From Endomychus coccineus (Eukaryota > Arthropoda > Insecta > Coleoptera > Endomychidae), in assembly GCA_958510875.1 (NCBI GenBank), contig OY294067.1:248077736-248141735 (forward strand): a stretch of 64,000 nucleotides of DNA, given 5' to 3'. Positions within the stretch are counted from its first letter, which is position 1. Each line of letters opens with the position of its first letter. This document shows, one piece after another, positions 57,695 to 64,000 of the stretch. The notes under the pieces were generated by a model. It did not search any database and had not been told where the DNA came from. It saw nothing but the letters and a program-made list of their open reading frames with translations. The position numbers were made by a program, and so were the translations under genes.

Positions 57695-58956
57695 TAGTCG
57701 AGGAAATAAAGCACTAAAATAGGCCAAATCTGGGAAAGTTGGCGCAGTTGGATGGATTGAGATGCGGTTTTCTGCATTCGATTCAGAAAGTGATTCAGAA
57801 ACTTTGCCCGGTATTTTTGTTTTGCGGAAAAAATTTGTTGCATTTCTACAGCCAAAAAATGCATTTTTCTAAGTGCACTTTTTGAGGTGAATAAAAAAAC
57901 GGACTCGAATTGGTTTCTCGGGGGTTTTTGGGGTCGCTGAACACGAATATGATATTAAAAAAATTCCCTGAGGTCGCCTTGGACCTCCCCGGGGGTATAC
58001 TAGCGTCCTGAAGTCCTGGATATCGACGAAATTAATGAAAAAAATATTTTTAATGTTTGAACTGTTCGAAAGGTGATATGAAGGTTGCTAGTGATGATAA
58101 CGACATGAAAAAACTCTTCTGCAATACCTGGTGTACCCTGCGTCCGGGTAACGACGTCATCTTCTAGGAATTTGCTAATTTTTCTTCATAAAAGGTAACA
58201 AATTCTAGCTCTCGGGGGTTTTTAAAGTCGCCGATTACGACTGTGACACTCACAGTTTTCATGCATAGTCGTGATCGGCAACTTTGAAAACCCCCGAGAG
58301 CTAGAATTTATTACATTTAATTTAAAAAAAAAATAAAAATTCCTATGACGTGGATACGCAGGGCTCGAGTGTCCCGGAAATACCCCCAGGTAATTTTCAG
58401 AACATTGTGAGTCTCACAGTCGTGATCGGCGACTTTAAAAACCCCCGAGAGCTAGAATTTGTTACCTTTTATGAAGAAAAATTAGCAAATTCCTAGAAGA
58501 TGACGTCGTTACCCGGACGCAGGGTACACCAGGTATTGTAGAAGAGTTTTTTATGTCGTTATCATCACTAGCAACCTTCATATCACCTTTTGAACAGTTG
58601 ACAAACATTAAAAATAATTTTTTCATTAATTTCGTCGATATCCAGGACGTCAGGACGCTAGTATACCCCCGGGGAGATCCAAGGGGACCGCAGGGAATTT
58701 TTTAAATATCATATTCGTGTTCAGCGACCCCAAAAACCCCCGAGAAACCAATTCGAGTCCGTTTTTTTATTCACCTCAAAAAGTGCACTTAGAAAAATGC
58801 ATTTTTTGGCTGTAGAAATGCAACAAATTTTTTCCGCAAAACAAAAATACCGGACAAAGTTTCTAAATCACTTTCTGAATCGAATGCAGAAAACCGTATC
58901 TCAATCCATCCAACTGCGCCAACTTTCCCAGGATCAATGCTTTATTTTCTCGACTA
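57695..58956. mobile_element. Foldback element, 1.26 kb
   Basis: Termini TAGTCGAGGAAATAAAGC and its near-complement, with AAA on both sides as a 3-bp duplication, the same design as the element at 45977-46806. The arms include GGGAAAGTTGGCGCAGTTGG, GCAGAAAACCG, TCACCTCAAAAAGTGCACTT and GGGTCGCTGAACACGAAT (57937 region, inverted near 58720). The core has a further inverted set of GGGTTTTTAAAGTCGCCGAT at 58210, 58285 and 58435. An apparent 72-codon frame appears in both arms because they are inverted copies. Confidence 0.85.
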
Positions 58957-60484
58957 AAAGCATATGCGCACTCAACATAATTCTCTCTCGTGTGTACAAG
59001 TCACCATAACACGCGGACGACCCGTATTGCGCGCGCAAAGCCCGCTACACTGACTGCAGGCCGGCGCGACGAGGCAAGCTTTGATGGTGCGCACCCCTAC
59101 ACATACAATTCACCACCCGCTCCCGCGTTTAAGTGAACTCCGAATGAGTTCAATTATAATTCTTTTTCTCCAGGAATGTATATGATTTTAATATAAAATC
59201 AACTTCAGGTAGAGATTTCGAGGAGTGAAAATGCCGTTGATTCAGATCTCGACAGATGTAAAGAATTCAAGTCAAAGTTGTACAATTCTCTAGTCTCATG
59301 TGTTGATCTTAGCTACATGTCACCGCGTACTTTTTTTCGCCACCTTATGTTGTTCTAACACGCCATATAATATTTTCGTGTATTGTTAACGGTAAAGGCA
59401 GTGTTTTGACCGATTCAGATTTTATTTTCCTGCTCAGCTTCCGGATAGCAAAGCGTGACAACTTGAAGCCTCATTCGAAAAAACTACATTTAGATGAAAA
59501 CCGCAACGAAATCTCCGAAACTTATCGCAATTACACAGAGATAGTTAGCTTCACAAAAATAATATTTTATAGAAGTAGATGAATGTAAATATAAAATACA
59601 AACATAATCGATAATTTTCTGAAATAATAACTAAAGGGTATACTTACAAGTCACCCATGACAATGATAAAAAGAAACCAAAATAGAGTTGAATGAACATT
59701 TATTTTGGTATTCGAAATATCAATATTTAGAATATTTGTTTTCTGATATCTAAAGCTGATGAACTTTAAGCAATATTGTAGTTTACATTATGTCGAGGTT
59801 ATTTTTAATATAGTTAGGAAACTTTGAAGGCTAGAAGAGACTTAATTACGAAAAGTGTACAATCAATAATAAAAACGCCTCTTAGAATCTAATTTATTTG
59901 TTTCTCAATGAGATTACACTGAATTTCTTCCTTTCAATATAATAGTTTTAGAACAAAATATATTTAGTAGTACCAGAAACTTCAATCAACTCATTTTCAT
60001 CCAGAATATCTGGACGTCATATTTACTTGAATTTGGTTTTACTGTGATTGTAAATCAACCGTTCAATACTGGTGACCAAGGGAACAAGGGAACCACACTA
60101 AATTTTATTTGAGTTTGATGTATGATTCTATGGGGGGATTACAAATCATAATGTCATTTAATCAAGAGCAATTTGAATGAAAGCAAATCATCAATGGAAA
60201 ATAATTTAAAAAAACAAAATCAGTAATCAGTCATTATAAAAGTGATACATTTTCACCAGGTGCTGAATATTCTTGAAAACTACGCCATAGTCCGTAGCAT
60301 CTTGAAATATAGGCTTAGAATTAATTATTGCAACCTTTATTTGTAGTTTGAGTTTTTTTCCAATTATTATAGATTGGTATAATAAAAATAATGTTCTTGA
60401 GATTCGGCCACAAGAAGTTTCATGCTACTAATCGCAAGACTTTGCAGAATATGGCGGTCATCCTGTATGAACACTAATGAATTA
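58957..60484. other. CpG-rich patch (58980-59150), then AT-rich interval
   Basis: 58980-59150 is rich in CpG (GCGCGCGCAAAG, CCGGCGCGACGAGG) and may have been continuous with the patch at 57120-57560 before the foldback inserted. The remainder shows no coding similarity. Confidence 0.4.
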
Positions 60485-61722
60485 GGGTCAGGTGGGGTAA
60501 GTGCAGAGTAAAATTTATAAAAGTTAACTTTCTCAAAGTATTTTTTTATGTTATGTAGGAATAAGTTATGCTTCCTATGACGATATAATTAGCTTGTTCG
60601 CAGTACATTTCTAAAGGGAAGAACTCGATAAATTGATATATTGAAAAATTTCAGGGAGTTTTGAAAAAAATCAACAGTGGTACGCTCTTGCCACATTAAA
60701 TGGGGCAAATGCGTAAACTGATACAAGTACGTGTACGCGATTGTATTAGTTTACTTTGGGGCAAGAGCGGAATCTTTATATCTTTAGAAACAAAACGGTT
60801 TTTAATTTTTTTTTAAATTTATTTTATTAAAAAAGTTACAGCGTTTTAAATGTTTTTTTTTAAATACAAAACAAAATCATTTTTTCCTTAAAGAACAAGT
60901 AAAAAATACTTCATCACTCAACCTTGTAACTGGAAAATGTTACTTGGAATTGAATTTCTCCCCTCCGACCTATGATGGGCGGTGGTAAGACAGAAATAAT
61001 ATCCTCTGGCAATATCTCACTTTTATCTTCAACTTGCGAATATTGAAACAATGTAACAGCTTCAGACACTTTTCTCCTCTTCTTCATTTAATGTGATCGA
61101 GTAGAGTATTTAGCGGAATTTTGTGTAATTTGCTTGCCGCATATGCAGAGTACCTTCTAACATCTTCTATAGACTGAAGAAGAGTTTCCTTGGAATAATT
61201 CTTGCCTCTTTCAGATTTTCGAAGCATTATAATTATTAGGTATGAGTCTAACCTAAAACATAACACACTTTAACGCCAAAATTACACTGTGGGGCAAGTG
61301 CGTACTACTACGCACTTTCCCTCGTATACAACTACGCTCTTACCCCATAACCTTAAAATAAGAGAGCATTTCAAAATAAACATATACTAAATTTTTCCCT
61401 AGTTATACGAAAAAACTGACTATTCCATTAGATTCTACGTATTTAATAGTGTATACTTACCAATTATTTTATTTAAAACAACAAACATTAAGCTTAATTT
61501 ACCACGACAAAATCACCGAGTACAACTATCAACTATGCACGTCAAGGTTACAAATAATCAGCCGGTATGGAAATTTTAAAACAACGACAAACAAGTCGGT
61601 CAGCGCCACCCTTTGTCAAGTAGCTCAGTATACTTGTACGTAGAATATTCTTATTACAGATTCCCTCTATTTAATAGGCTAAGACATTTTCAGGCTTACA
61701 ACGCACTTGCCCCACCTGACCC
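60485..61722. mobile_element. pogo-like (Tc1/mariner) internally deleted element
   Basis: Termini GGGTCAGGTGGGGTAAGTGC and the complement of GGGTCAGGTGGGGCAAGTGC, flanked by TA on both sides, as expected for this superfamily. GGGGCAA(G/A)(T/A)GCG(T/G)A words recur inside (60703, 60758, 61290 and inverted at 61330), resembling sub-terminal binding sites. The interior keeps the two ends of a transposase gene on the minus strand (next entry). Confidence 0.85.
60925..61228 (-). pseudogene. pogo-like transposase ends: HTH-psq N-terminus and C-terminal tail
   Basis: The minus-strand frame starting MLRKSERGKNYSKETL, then SIEDVRRYSAYAASKLHKIP and LNTLLDHIK, is a Pipsqueak-type helix-turn-helix as in pogo/Tigger/CENP-B transposases (stop near 61084). 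It is followed by a second frame, MKKRRKVSEAV to VTFSSYKVE, ending near 60925, which looks like a C-terminus. The DDE catalytic domain that should lie between them is missing, so this is a non-autonomous deletion copy. Confidence 0.7.
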
Positions 61723-61724
61723 TA

Positions 61725-64000
61725 CTTACTGAAGTAATATACTTGTTAGAAATAAGTAACTCATCCTCACGAAGATCTAGAAAAAATCATCCAACGAATT
61801 TTATCTCATCGAAACCCGAAATACTGATATCAAGTGGTTCATATTCTTATGTTCCGTAAAGCCACTACATTTAATGCGTATATTTGCTATTTTATTATAA
61901 CGCTTTCAAGAATATAAATCTACAGACACAGGAAATTAGGATAATTGCCAGCTTCTTTATTTACCTTTTGTCGTCGGAGATCAAAAGATAGTTCAATAAG
62001 CGAAAAATTTGATAAATGTTAGAAGGCACTATTATAAAAACTAAAGGTGGTAAATCGTAATCTTAAAGCTATCTCAGTGACACAATGATCTTCAACAGTG
62101 CCATGAGTAGATATGAAATGAGCTAGGAAATATAGTACAAGTCCCAAGGGCCCAACACGCTCAGTTTTACTGCACAGTTTTTCACGTGTGACGTGATGTC
62201 TGTGCGAACTGTGCAACCTTTTGCAACGATTAACTACTCAGTTCACTCAGTTGAAGGTACAGTTTGTACATTTGTCACATATACTAGTTTAATTTCCAAT
62301 GGAACTGCCGAAACTGAGGAAATAGCTTTGTTGTTCCACACACTTTGTTTTGTTTATAGTTTTTTTTACGTGAAACTGAGAATGTGTAGGGCCCTGTAGA
62401 TATCTTCAGATCACCATGAATGTTATTTTCGTTTGGATGGATACATTTCTAGAACTGCTAGTCCATCTTGGTTGTGTCTTGGTCTGCAGTGAATATAAAA
62501 ACTATGAGAAAATCTGTAAGTTATTGTGAACTACACCGTTAAAATTATCTCACTTGAACGCGAATAAGTAATGTATTTGACATAAAATAATATAATAATT
62601 ACAGTACTAGATAAATTATTTCTAAACTTCAAAAGTTTATTTTTTTATTTGCTTCTTGACTAATAATACAAACTACTTGTTTATCTCTTCATCATATATC
62701 GGGCTCCAAACCTACGTTTTACACATTCCGTTTATCTTGTATATAACTGAATTATATTTGTAATTGCCATGGTAGTACTTGTTTATAATTTTAATCAAAA
62801 TTCTGGCTTCAAACATTCAACACATTCGATTTGTCTAAAATTTTTCTGTAAATTCTATTTTCGGTTGACTTGGTATTGTTAGTACACAAGTTGATAATAT
62901 GCAGATTGAGTTTAAATCAGCTGTGTATAGAGTCTTTTTAATTAGAACGAGCCAGACTCATTGTATATTTAACAAGAGAAACAAGAAAAGGACCGTAGTG
63001 GATTGTATCTGACAATATGCGATGCTCGCAAGCCTACTGACTCACTACTCACGGTAGTAACTCGCTATAGAAGCACGGCTATAACTTGATTTGAGAATTT
63101 TTAATATCTCGTAAATATGTTCTATGAGTAATAATAGTACACACAGAATATATATTCCGATGCAGTCTGGTAGAACGATATACGTTACATTCTAGTTTTT
63201 AATCATAGAATAGATAGTTTCGGTAAGCGTGTTGGAGAAAATAAATGTACAGTGCCTACTTCAATTCGATAGTAGTTCTAGCACCAAATAATGCTTACAC
63301 AACAGCTTGCAAATTATTCGGATGCAATATGCATAATATGGTCTATAAATTGAACGACCATTTAACTTTGTCGAATCTCACTCAATCAGTATATTTACTT
63401 GCACAACTGATGTTCAATTACCAATTAACATTCATTGTGTTTGTTTTCATGTTTGCAATTGTCTTACATCCTTTTTCATTTTTGTGTGCCAAATGTGTTG
63501 TTTGTATTTTTCAAAGATCTTTGTACCATTGGAGGTAGAGTGTACAGTGTAAATCAATATTAGTAAGTTTTCATTGTTGGCCTAAGATGACTTCAACAGA
63601 CATTTGACAAGTTTGATTAAATATAGACAAACTCCCCTGCATAATACTAGTTTCAGTGCGGGAATCTTCTGTTTAGGGAAATTATCTTGGTTATGTCTTC
63701 TTATCTTGGAATTTATATCCAGCGAATTTTCTAAAATATAACGAAAATGGGGGTTTTGAGTCAATATGTATAGTACTTTCTAATGAATCACAAACAATCT
63801 TAAATGATATATGGTATCATATTAGAGTAATATGTGGAGGAGTTACTGATTGTGCTTAGAATAATGCCTTTGTTGACATTATTTAATTTGACCTATTATT
63901 CGAATCTGGAATCTAAGAGCATAGAGCTCATTTCTCATTTTAATCTGCCCCGATTTGATGTTTTGAGAAATTAAAAAAATCCCATATAGACTAAATAAAT
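61725..64000. other. Distal flank, no gene recognised
   Basis: AT-rich. A nested palindrome lies at 62172-62214. A 97-codon open frame at 63245-63538 shows no family resemblance. Confidence 0.4.

Noticed and set aside
57646..59009. Pair of similar small open frames (MHFLAVEMQQ...) on opposite strands
   Set aside because: They are the two arms of the 57695-58956 foldback, not duplicated genes.
63245..63538. 97-codon plus-strand open frame near the window end
   Set aside because: No recognisable domain, no splice or promoter context, composition like the surrounding AT-rich DNA.

Overview
This is animal nuclear DNA: AT-rich, intron-rich and crowded with mobile elements. The two host genes point to an insect (possibly a beetle, but I cannot fix the order). 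Both are complete and can be spliced by eye. Rac1 lies on the minus strand (four coding exons, 192 aa, coding span 13212-28707). A Ptp61F / PTP1B-type tyrosine phosphatase lies on the plus strand (six coding exons, 472 aa, coding span 30809-51098). They are divergent neighbours with 2.1 kb between start codons. From memory, the Drosophila genes also lie next to each other at cytological position 61F, so the pair looks like conserved microsynteny. Rac1 is a Rho-family GTPase acting on actin; Ptp61F dephosphorylates signalling proteins and binds SH3 adaptors.

Layout. 0.5-5 kb: a decayed P-superfamily (THAP9-like) transposon, minus strand, with a LINE tail in one of its introns. 5.1-5.3 kb: a CpG-rich, promoter-like block. 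5.3-8.9 kb: no genes recognised. 8.9-9.1 kb: a Penelope-like element (PLE) end carrying a hammerhead-ribozyme-like motif. 9.6-11.6 kb: two sister inverted-repeat transposons that keep spliced mini-ORFs. 12.6-28.7 kb: Rac1, whose introns hold a 1.1-kb foldback element, two copies of a short TIR element, a tandem duplication, a Tc1 remnant and a Helentron-like endonuclease remnant. 28.7-30.8 kb: the shared promoter interval, with a PLE-derived hairpin, an inverted repeat and a 29-bp palindrome. 30.8-51.1 kb: Ptp61F, whose introns hold a foldback, a hAT remnant, a LINE interrupted by a PLE (12-bp target duplication), another foldback and a PLE with a decayed reverse transcriptase (14-bp target duplication). 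52-59 kb: four inverted-repeat elements in a row. 60.5-61.7 kb: an internally deleted pogo-like element. The last 2.3 kb shows nothing I recognise.

The most interesting material is the set of hammerhead-like motifs in two PLE families. It includes a 124-bp hairpin between Rac1 and Ptp61F whose centre falls at the predicted ribozyme cleavage site. Next is a group of long foldback elements sharing an internal module and, in two cases, termini. All coordinates and translations were read by eye; no alignment or folding program was run.
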